56,887 nt of DNA, from the IMG/VR virus record IMGVR_UViG_3300033153_012363, positions 1-56,887 of that record; one strand, written 5' to 3'. The position numbers and the translations under genes are program-made. The notes beneath the pieces were generated by a model. It saw only the letters and a program-made list of their open reading frames with translations. It had not been told where the DNA came from and searched no databases. Below, piece after piece: positions 29,648 through 38,420 of this stretch. The DNA comes from a virus. Numbering within the stretch: the stretch's first letter is position 1; every line of letters starts with the position of its first letter.

Positions 29648-30667
29648 ATGAATGTAGTAATGATCATACCAACTGGAATCGGTTGTGAAGTAGGTGGTCA
29701 TGCAGGAGATGCTTCTCCTTCCGCAAAACTAATAGCCGCAGGTTGTGATAATTTGATTATTCATCCAAATGTGGTTAATGCTTCTGATATTAATGAGATG
29801 ACAGATAATATGTGGTATGTTGAGGGATCTATTTTAAATCGATTCTTACAAGGCCAAATTGCTTTAGAAGAAGTATATAGTAATAGGATTTTACTTGCAG
29901 TGAATGCACCTTTATTAAATCAAACTATAAACTCAGTAAATGCTGCAAAAAATACATTAGGAGTAGATGTTGAGGTTATGGAACTTCGAGATTTATTAAC
30001 ACTGAAAGGGATTAAAAAAGCAGATGGAAGAGCCACAGGCATTATGTCTGGTGAAGAAGAAGCAGTTTTGCAAATTTTAGAAGAAAACAGAATAAGTACT
30101 TTTGATGTTCTTGCTATTCAAACTATGATAACAGTTTCAGAACAAGTTGCAGAAGAATATTTAACAGGAGAAGGGGGAGTAAATCCTTGGGGAGGAGCAG
30201 AAGCAATCTGTAGTCAGTACTTTGCAAGAGAGTTTGGTATGCAATGTGCACATGCTCCAATTGAATCAGGAGTATTAGCAAAATTTAATGAGATTGTAGA
30301 TCCTCGAATGGCTGCAGAAATAGTTTCAGTAAGTTATTTACATTGTATCTTAAAAGGCTTACATAGAGCTCCAAAAATTCTTTCGTATAATTCTATGTCT
30401 CAGAATACGCTTAGAGTAGATGATATTGATTTAATGATTAGTCCAGATGGTTGTTGGGATATACCTCATGATGCTTGTATGGATCAGGATATTCCAATCA
30501 TTTTTGTTCGAGAGAATACAAGTATATATGAACCACACAAGAAAGCTCCTAGAACATGTTTTATTGTTGATAATTATGTAGAAGCTGCAGGTATGATTGC
30601 TGCACGGAAAGCAGGAGTTACTCAACAATCAGTAAGAAGACCTATAAAGGAAAAAACTCATGATTAA
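29648..30667 (+). CDS. DUF3326 family protein, 339 aa
   Basis: The N-terminus MIIPTGIGCEVGGHAGDASP, followed by HPNVVNAS and YVEGSILNRF, is the hallmark of DUF3326, an uncharacterised family known mainly from cyanobacteria and other bacteria. GEGGVNPWGGAEAICS, CAHAPI and the C-terminal HRAPKIL also fit. The length matches the family. There is no established biochemical function. I know of no reason for a phage to carry it other than its neighbours: it sits between the SpeD-like gene and the second C5-MTase homologue, overlapping the latter by eight bases. It may make or load a cofactor or group for cytosine modification; this is inference. Confidence 0.75.
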   Translation: MNVVMIIPTGIGCEVGGHAGDASPSAKLIAAGCDNLIIHPNVVNASDINEMTDNMWYVEGSILNRFLQGQIALEEVYSNRILLAVNAPLLNQTINSVNAAKNTLGVDVEVMELRDLLTLKGIKKADGRATGIMSGEEEAVLQILEENRISTFDVLAIQTMITVSEQVAEEYLTGEGGVNPWGGAEAICSQYFAREFGMQCAHAPIESGVLAKFNEIVDPRMAAEIVSVSYLHCILKGLHRAPKILSYNSMSQNTLRVDDIDLMISPDGCWDIPHDACMDQDIPIIFVRENTSIYEPHKKAPRTCFIVDNYVEAAGMIAARKAGVTQQSVRRPIKEKTHD

Positions 30668-31631
30668 GATTGGTGGTTTATTTTGTGGTGCTGGTTTTCC
30701 TCTTCTTGCCGCTCAGTGGGCTGATCTTCATTTAGAGTGGGGAATTGAACCTCGACCTTATTTTAATATTAAAACATTTCGATATAACTTTAAAGGAGTT
30801 TTATACTCAAAAGAATTAAATGCTTTTTATTCTAATCCCGTTGACGTGATTTGGATGAGTCCCTCTTGTGGTGAATTTTCTTCAGCTACCCGAAGTGGAA
30901 AGAATGTAATCAGTATGCGAAATAAACTGTTTGAAGACTTTGAATATGTTAGAGCAGTTATGCAGGTTAAGAAAAGAAGACCAAAAATCTTTGTGTTAGA
31001 AAATTTACCAAGCGTTAAAAACTTTGTTCAATTTGAATCTACTCCAGCTGGGTTTGAGTTAAAGCATCAACTTACACATGAATCTATAGAACTTTATGAT
31101 TTTTATATTGAAGAGCATACGATCACTCCAACAGAAGTAGATATTGCTCAAGTACGTGAACGCCTATTTACAATAGGTTCATTATATCCACATCAATTTA
31201 TGTTAGACCCACCATTGGAGGATAAAAGAAATGAACTCTCAACTAGAGCTGTTTTCGAAGATCTCGACGACAGAAGAGAAAAAGGAGAAATTCTGTACAA
31301 TGATAACAAGCCCAATCACTCTGACGAAAAAATTGAAAAAATGTCCAGGGTTCGGCCAGGCGAAGGGCTCTACGGGGGAATTAATAATAAACGACTGGAC
31401 CCAGAAAAACCTTGTCCCGTCATTATGTCTTCCCAAACGAAGTATATCCATCCCTGGGAAGACAGGTTATATACCGCAAGAGAAGCTGCCTCTCTCATGG
31501 GGGTGCCTAGATCCTTTAGGTTTTTTGGAAGAGAAAACGCATGTTTCGACCAAATAGGGAAAGGGATTGTGCCTCAAGTTGGGGAATTTATTTTAAAGCA
31601 AATTAAAACCTATTTGGAACAACAGAACTAA
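30660..31631 (+). CDS. divergent C5-cytosine DNA methyltransferase homologue B, 323 aa
   Basis: Motif I is GGLFCGAGFPLLAAQW, motif IV MSPSCGEFSSA (catalytic Cys in PSC), motif VI FVLENLPS (ENL for ENV), motif VIII DIAQVRERLF (QxRxR), motifs IX-X REAASLMGVP and IGKGIVPQVG. All catalytic residues are kept. The segment from about 31230 to 31560, covering the target-recognition region through motif IX, has a much richer C/G codon usage than the rest of the gene and contains an overlapping open frame with a good SD. It closes the cluster that starts at 26047. Confidence 0.8.
   Translation: MIKIGGLFCGAGFPLLAAQWADLHLEWGIEPRPYFNIKTFRYNFKGVLYSKELNAFYSNPVDVIWMSPSCGEFSSATRSGKNVISMRNKLFEDFEYVRAVMQVKKRRPKIFVLENLPSVKNFVQFESTPAGFELKHQLTHESIELYDFYIEEHTITPTEVDIAQVRERLFTIGSLYPHQFMLDPPLEDKRNELSTRAVFEDLDDRREKGEILYNDNKPNHSDEKIEKMSRVRPGEGLYGGINNKRLDPEKPCPVIMSSQTKYIHPWEDRLYTAREAASLMGVPRSFRFFGRENACFDQIGKGIVPQVGEFILKQIKTYLEQQN
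31231..31557 (+). CDS. possible overlapping gene inside methyltransferase B, 108 aa
   Basis: An out-of-frame reading from ATG 31231 (MNSQLELFSKIST) has GGAGG ten bases ahead and remains open for 108 codons inside the methyltransferase gene. Its sequence is basic with no recognised domain. The unusual base composition of this stretch could reflect coding in two frames or a recombined patch. I would not accept it as a gene without further evidence. Confidence 0.25.
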   Translation: MNSQLELFSKISTTEEKKEKFCTMITSPITLTKKLKKCPGFGQAKGSTGELIINDWTQKNLVPSLCLPKRSISIPGKTGYIPQEKLPLSWGCLDPLGFLEEKTHVSTK

Positions 31632-31639
31632 TGATGTAT

Positions 31640-31647
31640 TATATTGT
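31640..31647 (+). promoter_or_regulatory. promoter -7-like element (TATATTGT)
   Basis: TATTATATTGTTATAATTAAC lies in the 44-base gap before the primase start at 31676. TTTG about 23 bases upstream could serve as the -33 element. Confidence 0.55.
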
Positions 31648-31675
31648 TATAATTAACAAATAATAGTCTGTATTA

Positions 31676-33073
31676 ATGAATACCTATAACATACTAAAAC
31701 AAGTTGATATTGTTGAAATTCTCTCTAATTACATTAAAATTAATGATACCTCAGATCCAGAAGACAATCGTGCATTATGCCCATTTCATGCAGATAAGAA
31801 TCCAAGTCTTTCAATAAACACCATTAAACAGGTTTATTATTGCTTTGGGTGTAAAGCTGGAGGTAATGCTTTAACATTTGTAAAAGATATAGAAAATATT
31901 TCTAGTGATGAGGCTCTTCAGATTGTAGCCAATATTGCTGGTATAAAAACTGATATTGGAGATCTTGAGATATTAACTAAAGTATCAGAGTATTATGGGG
32001 GAAGACTAGAAGAAGTATCAAACTATATACAAGAAAGAAACCTTCAATTTGGGGTTGCTAGTTATTTAGAATTAGGATACTCCGGAGATGATGCTTTTGA
32101 ATTAGAACACCAATTTCCAACCAATAAAGATAAATTAATTAAGTTTGGATTATTACAACAAAAATATAAAGATACTCCACAGGAATTGAGTTTTTCTACT
32201 TTTACAAATAGATTAATGTTTCCTATTAGAAATCATTTAGGAGTTGTAGGATTTGCAGGAAGAACTTTGGTTAATCACGATATTAAGTATATAAATTGTA
32301 TTGATAACCAATACTTCAAACGTCGTACGACTCTCTATGGTCTCCATAAAGCAAAGGATAATATTCAATTATTGAATTTTGCAATTTTAGTTGAAGGGTT
32401 ATTGGATGTTGGTAGGATGTGGGAATATAAACATTTTAACACAATAGCAAGTCTCGGAACAGGTATAACAGAAGAACAAATATCTCTATTAAAAAGATAT
32501 ACAAATAAAGTTAAATTACTTTACGATGGAGATGAGGCTGGGTATAAAGCAAGTATTAAAGCAACTTTACTTTTTATTGTTTATGGTTTTGAAGTTAAAA
32601 CTTTCTTTTTCCAAAAAGATGAGGATCCAGATTCATATTTACTTAAACATAAATCTTTTGAAAATGTATCAATGATTCCAGGTGAAGAGGTTTTAAAAGC
32701 CCATATTAGTAAAGAGGATTTTATTAAAGCAACCCAAAAAAATCCTGACTTAGTTGATGATAAATACTTTAGACTATATAATTTGGAAAAAAGAAATGTA
32801 GTTAGTGAACCTATTAAGACATTAAAACCTAATAGAAAAATAGAATCTACACCAACATTTCATCTTACTTTATTAATTGATGCATTTCCAGAATTAGAAA
32901 AGCATCTTTCAAAATCGCATTTAGATGCAATCAGTAAAGCTCATGAAAATCCAAATATATCAAAACTAATCTTTCATAAAAATCCTTATCAATATGTTAC
33001 ACAACCTGAGGAAGTTTTAATTCAAATTCTTGAACAATGGAAAGAACCAAATGAAAAAGTTACCAAGACCTGA
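31676..33073 (+). CDS. DnaG-type DNA primase, 465 aa
   Basis: Makes RNA primers for lagging-strand synthesis. The CHC2 zinc finger is at the N-terminus: CPFH (C35, H38) and YYCFGC (C56, C59). The RNA polymerase core with FAGRT at about 193-197 follows, then the TOPRIM fold with LVEGLLD (E240) and LYDGDEAG (D284, D286). The C-terminal 120 residues are helical and probably bind the helicase. It is shorter than host DnaG (about 580-650), as usual in phages. It leads a transcript with dCMP deaminase and DNA polymerase. Confidence 0.9.
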   Translation: MNTYNILKQVDIVEILSNYIKINDTSDPEDNRALCPFHADKNPSLSINTIKQVYYCFGCKAGGNALTFVKDIENISSDEALQIVANIAGIKTDIGDLEILTKVSEYYGGRLEEVSNYIQERNLQFGVASYLELGYSGDDAFELEHQFPTNKDKLIKFGLLQQKYKDTPQELSFSTFTNRLMFPIRNHLGVVGFAGRTLVNHDIKYINCIDNQYFKRRTTLYGLHKAKDNIQLLNFAILVEGLLDVGRMWEYKHFNTIASLGTGITEEQISLLKRYTNKVKLLYDGDEAGYKASIKATLLFIVYGFEVKTFFFQKDEDPDSYLLKHKSFENVSMIPGEEVLKAHISKEDFIKATQKNPDLVDDKYFRLYNLEKRNVVSEPIKTLKPNRKIESTPTFHLTLLIDAFPELEKHLSKSHLDAISKAHENPNISKLIFHKNPYQYVTQPEEVLIQILEQWKEPNEKVTKT

Positions 33074-33515
33074 ATATTATATGAAATTAGCAGAGTTAAC
33101 TGCTTTGAGAGGTACATGCAATAGACTACATGTAGGTTGTGTTTTAGTAGATAGTAAAACAAAAAGAATAGCTGCAGTAGGTTATAATTCTTCTCACTCA
33201 AGAACGGCTCATTGTGATGTACACGGTTGTTTATTGTATGAAGGGCACTGTATTAGAACTCTTCATGCCGAACAAGCAGCAATTATTAATCTTGAACGCA
33301 AATATGATTCTTTAGATGCTTATATAACGCATGAACCTTGTGCAAATTGTTATAAGTTATTAACAGCAGCAAATGTAAAAATGATTAAATGTCTTCATGA
33401 GTATCCAAATCCTGCAAGGAAACTTCTTGTTAAAGTAATAAAAGTTCCTGTTACTTTAATGAAATTCGCAGATGTTAGAATGAAAAAATTAACTATAAAA
33501 GATTATGGAAATTAA
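33051..33515 (+). CDS. dCMP deaminase, 154 aa
   Basis: Converts dCMP to dUMP and thereby controls the dC/dT supply. I use ATG 33051 (MKKLPRPEYYMKLAEL), which has GGAAAG ahead; an in-frame ATG at 33030 is possible. Zinc ligands: TLHAEQAAI (His and the proton-shuttling Glu) and EPCANC (two Cys). An extra Cys/His cluster (HCDVHGC...GHC) between them is typical of phage dCMP deaminases such as T4 gpcd. It competes with the two dCMP-modifying enzymes for the same substrate. Confidence 0.85.
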   Translation: MKKLPRPEYYMKLAELTALRGTCNRLHVGCVLVDSKTKRIAAVGYNSSHSRTAHCDVHGCLLYEGHCIRTLHAEQAAIINLERKYDSLDAYITHEPCANCYKLLTAANVKMIKCLHEYPNPARKLLVKVIKVPVTLMKFADVRMKKLTIKDYGN

Positions 33516-35765
33516 ATGGAAAAAAACTATAAACTAATTGAAACTTGGGATGAATTTATTCAACTAATTACCCAATGTAAAAGTTTTAAGAAACTTGCTT
33601 TTGATATTGAGACTTCAGGTTTACGATATCAGACTATGAAAAAAATTATAGTTAAAAAAAGACAAGGAGAAAAAGTTATTGAAGAAACTTGGGATAAAGA
33701 TACTATAATTGGAATTTCTTTCTCAAGTGCAATAGGTACTGGTCAATATCTTCCACTTTACATCAAATTGAAACATTTTGATAATAGAAGAGAAAATTAT
33801 TTAAAAGAATTAAATCAAGTTGAGAATCCATTGAACCTTTTAGATGACACAACCCTAGACGATTTTAGGTTTTGGTTTGGGTCTGGGAGGGAAAAAGAAG
33901 CTTATAATTTATTAAAAGATTTATTAGAAGATTCCTCAATTAAAAAAATTGCTCAAAATGGTAAATTTGATTGTCAGTTTTTAAAAGTTTGGTGGAACAT
34001 TGATGTTCAAAACTTTTGGTGGGATACTATGTTAGCATCGCATACTTCTAATGAAAATACTTTTAATTCTTTAGACTTCTTATCAACTAGATATGAAGAT
34101 TTATTTAATTATAAAAAGAGTGTTCATGATAGGCTTTCAAATGATCAAATTGAGGAAGAATCTTATGCTGATATCCCTCTTGATATTCTTGCTTTATATG
34201 GGGCTCAAGATGCTGATATCACATTTAGATTACAAGGTGACCAATTAAAAGACATGGAAGATGAAAGAGTTAAATTTCACATTAAAAATAATTATCCTGA
34301 TTGCTGGGTTGAAAGTTTATCTCTTTTTCAAAATTTTTACATGCCATTATCTCATGCTTATCAAGAAACAGAAATAGCCGGAGTTTTATTTGATAAAGTT
34401 TTTGCTGATAAAACTGTTACACATTATACTAAGGTTATGGCAGAAATGCAAAATACAATTGATGATATTCTAAAAGTTTCAGGAATTGAAAAACTAGAAA
34501 CAGGAAAAAATGATAGGTGGATTAATTTAAATAGCCCAAAACAGAAGAAACAACTATTTTTTGAGATTTTAGGTTGGAAACCAATTAAAGAGACACAAAA
34601 AATAAAATATGCTAGAAAATATAAAAAATGGGAAACTATCAAACCAGAAGATGCAAGTACAGACCAAGATAGTTTAAAGCAGATTTTAGAATCATTTTAT
34701 GAACAAGACTCAAAAAAGATAAAAGATAGATCATTAGAAATTAAAATAATCGAATGTACTTTAGAATACTTAAAAAAGAATAAAATGATTAATACCTATT
34801 TAGTAGGTAAGAAAATTTTAAATAGAATGGATGCAAACGGATTTATTCATTTTAGTATGAAACTACATGGAACTGTTTCTGGAAGGCTTAGTTCTAGTCC
34901 TAATGTTCAGAATCTCCCTAAAAGAACTTTTGAAATCATAAGCCCAACTGGAAAAGTTATTGAGCCTTCTAATATTAGAGGAATTTTTACATCTCCACCT
35001 GGATATAAAGTATTTAGTGTAGATCTTTCTCAAGCAGAATTAAGAATTATGGCTGATTATGCTCAAGATTATGTAATGTTTGATTACATTAAAAATAAAA
35101 TTGATACTCATTGGCGAGGATGTCAAAAAATATTTTACAATGATGATACTAGTTTAGTATATAATTCAAAAGATCCAGTAATGAAACGCTTTAGAAAATT
35201 AACAAAACTTTGTAACTTTGGTGGATTATACGGAGGAAGCGACAAAAAGAAAGTTCAATCAGTAAATGAAAAACTTGAACTAGGTGAACAAAAAATAAAC
35301 ATTGAGATTGCAAGCAAACATACTGATTGGTTTAATGGTGAATTTTTTAGGATTCATGAATACATTCATGAAATGAATCATCATATTAAAAGATACGGAT
35401 GGATTGATAATAAATTTGGAAGAAGACGAAGGTTACCAGATTCACAATCGAATCGTAAATGGGTTGTTGCTGAAGCACAAAGGCAAGGTATAAATGCCCA
35501 AATTCAGGGTACTGCTAGTGATATTGCACAATGCGGTTTTATAAGAATACAAGAGTATTTTAAAAATAATAATTTCAAATCACGATTAATATTTACTGTC
35601 CATGATGAGTGCGTTGGGTATATTCATGAAAGTGAGATCGAAGAACTTACTCCTATTATACCAGAAATAATGGTAATTAAGGATACGAAATGGTTACCTC
35701 TAGATAAAATTAAAGTTCCTCTTGAGTCTGAAATTGAGATATTTAATAATCGTTGGGGTGATTAA
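33516..35765 (+). CDS. family A DNA polymerase with 3'-5' exonuclease, 749 aa
   Basis: Replicates the phage genome. The proofreading domain starts at LAFDIETSG (about 27-35) with exo II near IAQNGKFDCQFL and a late YGAQDAD. Polymerase motif A is FSVDLSQAELRIMA (metal Asp near 502), motif B RKLTKLCNFGGLYGG (near 561-575), motif C FTVHDECVGY (near 693-702). The Phe of NFG predicts normal discrimination against dideoxynucleotides. There is no 5' nuclease domain; the separate exonuclease at 23391 supplies it. Confidence 0.9.
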   Translation: MEKNYKLIETWDEFIQLITQCKSFKKLAFDIETSGLRYQTMKKIIVKKRQGEKVIEETWDKDTIIGISFSSAIGTGQYLPLYIKLKHFDNRRENYLKELNQVENPLNLLDDTTLDDFRFWFGSGREKEAYNLLKDLLEDSSIKKIAQNGKFDCQFLKVWWNIDVQNFWWDTMLASHTSNENTFNSLDFLSTRYEDLFNYKKSVHDRLSNDQIEEESYADIPLDILALYGAQDADITFRLQGDQLKDMEDERVKFHIKNNYPDCWVESLSLFQNFYMPLSHAYQETEIAGVLFDKVFADKTVTHYTKVMAEMQNTIDDILKVSGIEKLETGKNDRWINLNSPKQKKQLFFEILGWKPIKETQKIKYARKYKKWETIKPEDASTDQDSLKQILESFYEQDSKKIKDRSLEIKIIECTLEYLKKNKMINTYLVGKKILNRMDANGFIHFSMKLHGTVSGRLSSSPNVQNLPKRTFEIISPTGKVIEPSNIRGIFTSPPGYKVFSVDLSQAELRIMADYAQDYVMFDYIKNKIDTHWRGCQKIFYNDDTSLVYNSKDPVMKRFRKLTKLCNFGGLYGGSDKKKVQSVNEKLELGEQKINIEIASKHTDWFNGEFFRIHEYIHEMNHHIKRYGWIDNKFGRRRRLPDSQSNRKWVVAEAQRQGINAQIQGTASDIAQCGFIRIQEYFKNNNFKSRLIFTVHDECVGYIHESEIEELTPIIPEIMVIKDTKWLPLDKIKVPLESEIEIFNNRWGD

Positions 35766-35786
35766 TGAGTAAAAGACGACTTATAT

Positions 35787-35800
35787 TATAATTGTATTTA
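35787..35800 (+). promoter_or_regulatory. promoter-like TATAATTGTATTTA
   Basis: Identical to both arms of the 17086/17158 inverted repeat. It lies 28 bases before the start at 35828, just after the polymerase gene. Confidence 0.55.
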
Positions 35801-35827
35801 ATTATTTAACCAAAAAAGGAGAATCTA

Positions 35828-36835
35828 ATGATTCAACATATTCCAAGTAAGATGGAATCTTTTGATGAGTTGGAAAAAGCGATTGAAGCCTCTAATAGCA
35901 ATTTTCTTTTTGAGAGAGTTCCTCTTCTTAGAAAACATTTTGCAATTACTCCAGAAGGTCAGCTTACAATTCAAGAAAAGCCATTTAAGATCACGAAAGG
36001 CGGAATAGAAAATCTTTGCTCAATGTTAAGAATTCCGGATCCTTTTGCCCATCGTATTCCAACTGAACTTTTTATTTACAATGTAAATAAACTTCTTATG
36101 GAAAAAGCGGATAACAGAGTTCAAGCATTTTTCTCAACAAATGGAGAAGGACCAATAATAGTTGATATAAATGAAAAAATGAATCTTCAAGTGATTCCAA
36201 CTTCAAAAATATTAACTCGATTGCCAAAAAATAACAAGCATCAAATTATGTTTGAGAATCATCTTGTTAAGATTCAAACCACTGACTTAGAAGGTGGTAT
36301 TATATCAGTAGAAGGACATGACCATTGTTCTGGACATACAATTCAACACTATCCTACTTGTAAATCAATGTCTCAAGCTTATCTTTCAATATTAACTTTA
36401 GTTTGTTCAAATGGAATGATTGCTCCTCGTCAATTTATGAGAGAAAAATTAAATATCAAATCTTCAAGTGATGCTGATCTTCTTGTTTCAAGATTTATTG
36501 AGCGGATTACTAAAATTTCTTTAAACCGTGAGTTACTTGAAGAACGTTTTAAACTTCTTAACGAGACAAATTTTCTTGTTGAAGACGTACAAAAATTATA
36601 CCAAACAACAAGAAGAGCAGTTGGGAAAGAAGAAATTGGAAATGTATTGGGTGAAGAGATTGAAAGTATTTATACAGAAATAAAAGATAATGAACCAGAA
36701 GAATCTACTGAACTTAATAAATACAAAATTTATTATAATATGACTGATTATGCAACTAATATTACAAAATCAGTAAAACTAAGTAGAAAATTCCAAACAT
36801 TAGCCGGGAAACTCTTGTTAACAGATGAAATATAA
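35828..36835 (+). CDS. DUF932-like phage protein, 335 aa
   Basis: ILTLVCSNGMIAPRQFMREKLN in the middle is the CxNGM/L motif of DUF932 (phage/plasmid-like TIGR03299) proteins. The N-terminal part resembles the same family (FAITPEGQLTIQEKPFKIT). These proteins are frequent in phages and mobile elements, and their biochemical role is unknown; some are linked to recombination. SD AAAAGGAG is strong and the gene has its own promoter-like element, so it is probably expressed at a distinct time from the polymerase. Confidence 0.65.
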   Translation: MIQHIPSKMESFDELEKAIEASNSNFLFERVPLLRKHFAITPEGQLTIQEKPFKITKGGIENLCSMLRIPDPFAHRIPTELFIYNVNKLLMEKADNRVQAFFSTNGEGPIIVDINEKMNLQVIPTSKILTRLPKNNKHQIMFENHLVKIQTTDLEGGIISVEGHDHCSGHTIQHYPTCKSMSQAYLSILTLVCSNGMIAPRQFMREKLNIKSSSDADLLVSRFIERITKISLNRELLEERFKLLNETNFLVEDVQKLYQTTRRAVGKEEIGNVLGEEIESIYTEIKDNEPEESTELNKYKIYYNMTDYATNITKSVKLSRKFQTLAGKLLLTDEI

Positions 36836-37832
36836 TTTTGACAGAATAGATACTAGAAAAACTCATGTTATCTTTATTGATGCAATTCATAAATCAAGTG
36901 CATTCAATAGGAGAGTTATGGGTGTTCAATGGGGACATTCGAGTGAACAGTATTCTACTTTTACTACAAGAGTTGACTATGTTTTAACAGAAGCTGAACT
37001 TCAAATTTTAGCTTTAGTTAAAATTTTAGATCTAATAGAAGAATTTATAAAAACCCCAAACCCTAATCAGAGTTTTATTATCTTTTTTAAAGATGATGAA
37101 GCATTAGAGTTTCTTAGTCATGATAAGCTTCGTAGTATATTTATTGAAAAATTAGCAACTGATTGTCAGATTAAATTAGCTTTTTTTGAGAGACTTGGGC
37201 ACGAAATAGAGCTTAGAAGCTCTCTTGCTTCTCATACATTAACTCATGCTTTAAAATTAGCATTGTATGAATATAAGTTAAGAAATGATTTTCAGAATGA
37301 AACATTGTATTTATCTAGCGTGTCTTCTAAAGTCTTTGATAATTTAGTTTTTGATGTGGTAGGAGAAAAACTTATTCAGTATATAAGTCCTACTGAATAT
37401 GGAATTATTGCTGTTCCTAAAAGATTAATTACACCAGAAGACGAAGAAGAGATGAATAATCTTGTATTGAAAGTTTTTACAGTTAGTAGTTTTTCACAAA
37501 AAAATGAAAAGAAGTTTTCTGAGATTCGAAGAAGTTGTTTAGTTGTTAGAGATTCAGATTTAATGTTAATGGTTGCTCCATTATACGGAGGTGAAAGTAT
37601 AGAAAATATTGAAGCAGTAATATATGCTACAGCAAAACATTTCAACATCCCAATTTTTATTCTGGATTCAGAAACTTTAACTTGGTTCACTAAAAGTAAA
37701 ACTGATAAAAGAGATTTAGTTAAAGCAAAGCATTTACCTAAGTTTAAAACGTATCTAAATATTGGTCTCTACTGTAGTCCTAATTTAAGCGAAAAAACTT
37801 GGGAAACCTTCAAAAAAGTTTTTAAGAATTAA
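36825..37832 (+). CDS. hypothetical two-domain protein, 335 aa
   Basis: The N-terminal 120 residues (THVIFIDAIHKSS...LTEAELQILALVKILDLI...IIFFKDD) have the order of strands and helices of a divergent RNase H-like fold. The C-terminal part (SCLVVRDSDLMLMVAPLYGG then AKHFNIPIFIL) looks like a Rossmann or SLOG-like nucleotide-binding fold. Neither assignment is firm. It overlaps the DUF932-like stop by 11 bases. Confidence 0.5.
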   Translation: MKYNFDRIDTRKTHVIFIDAIHKSSAFNRRVMGVQWGHSSEQYSTFTTRVDYVLTEAELQILALVKILDLIEEFIKTPNPNQSFIIFFKDDEALEFLSHDKLRSIFIEKLATDCQIKLAFFERLGHEIELRSSLASHTLTHALKLALYEYKLRNDFQNETLYLSSVSSKVFDNLVFDVVGEKLIQYISPTEYGIIAVPKRLITPEDEEEMNNLVLKVFTVSSFSQKNEKKFSEIRRSCLVVRDSDLMLMVAPLYGGESIENIEAVIYATAKHFNIPIFILDSETLTWFTKSKTDKRDLVKAKHLPKFKTYLNIGLYCSPNLSEKTWETFKKVFKN

Positions 37833-37840
37833 AGAAGTAT

Positions 37841-37848
37841 TATATTTG
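37841..37848 (+). promoter_or_regulatory. promoter -7 element (TATATTTG)
   Basis: TATTATATTTGTTATAACA is a perfect TAnnTTTG box, only nine bases before ATG 37857, so the transcript would be nearly leaderless. Confidence 0.6.
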
Positions 37849-37856
37849 TTATAACA

Positions 37857-38420
37857 ATGAAAGATAAACTTGTTATAGGTACTTTAGGTAATGTTGAAGA
37901 AGAAATTATTCAAACAGATTTAAGTAGTTTATTTTCTAATGTTAATGTTGCTAAATTATTAATTCTAATTGCTGGAAAGAAATATGTAGTAGATCTTGAA
38001 AATTTACTTCAATTTTCAAAAGAAGTATCTGATATATCAGATAAACAATTAGACAACACATTAGAAAAAATTACTGCTTGGTTGTATACATTAATTTCTG
38101 CTAATATTTCTGTTAAGAAGATAAAGAAAAAAGAAGTTAGAGAAGTTGAAAATTGGAAAGCTAAAAAAATTAATGAGGTTAGGTCAATTGTTGCAGAACG
38201 AAACCCAAATGATACAAGGCTTTTTAGAGAAGTTTTATTAAATATTCATTACAAAGAGCAATATGATGTTTTTATTACTGAGATTGATAATTTAGATGAA
38301 ATGATTGAGAAAATGGATAAGTTATACGAGATTTTAAAAATTAGAAATGAAAATTTAAGGACTATAATTAGGAATAGAAGAGAAATAAAAGGTGGTCATG
38401 GTAGAGAACAAGGGATTTAA
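37857..38420 (+). CDS. hypothetical coiled-coil protein, 187 aa
   Basis: Helical and charged; residues 60-180 have Lys/Glu-rich heptad-like stretches (DEMIEKMDKLYEILKIRNENL). With a TATATTTG box nine bases before the ATG, no SD is possible in a longer leader, so leaderless translation should be considered. No family recognised. Confidence 0.6.
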   Translation: MKDKLVIGTLGNVEEEIIQTDLSSLFSNVNVAKLLILIAGKKYVVDLENLLQFSKEVSDISDKQLDNTLEKITAWLYTLISANISVKKIKKKEVREVENWKAKKINEVRSIVAERNPNDTRLFREVLLNIHYKEQYDVFITEIDNLDEMIEKMDKLYEILKIRNENLRTIIRNRREIKGGHGREQGI

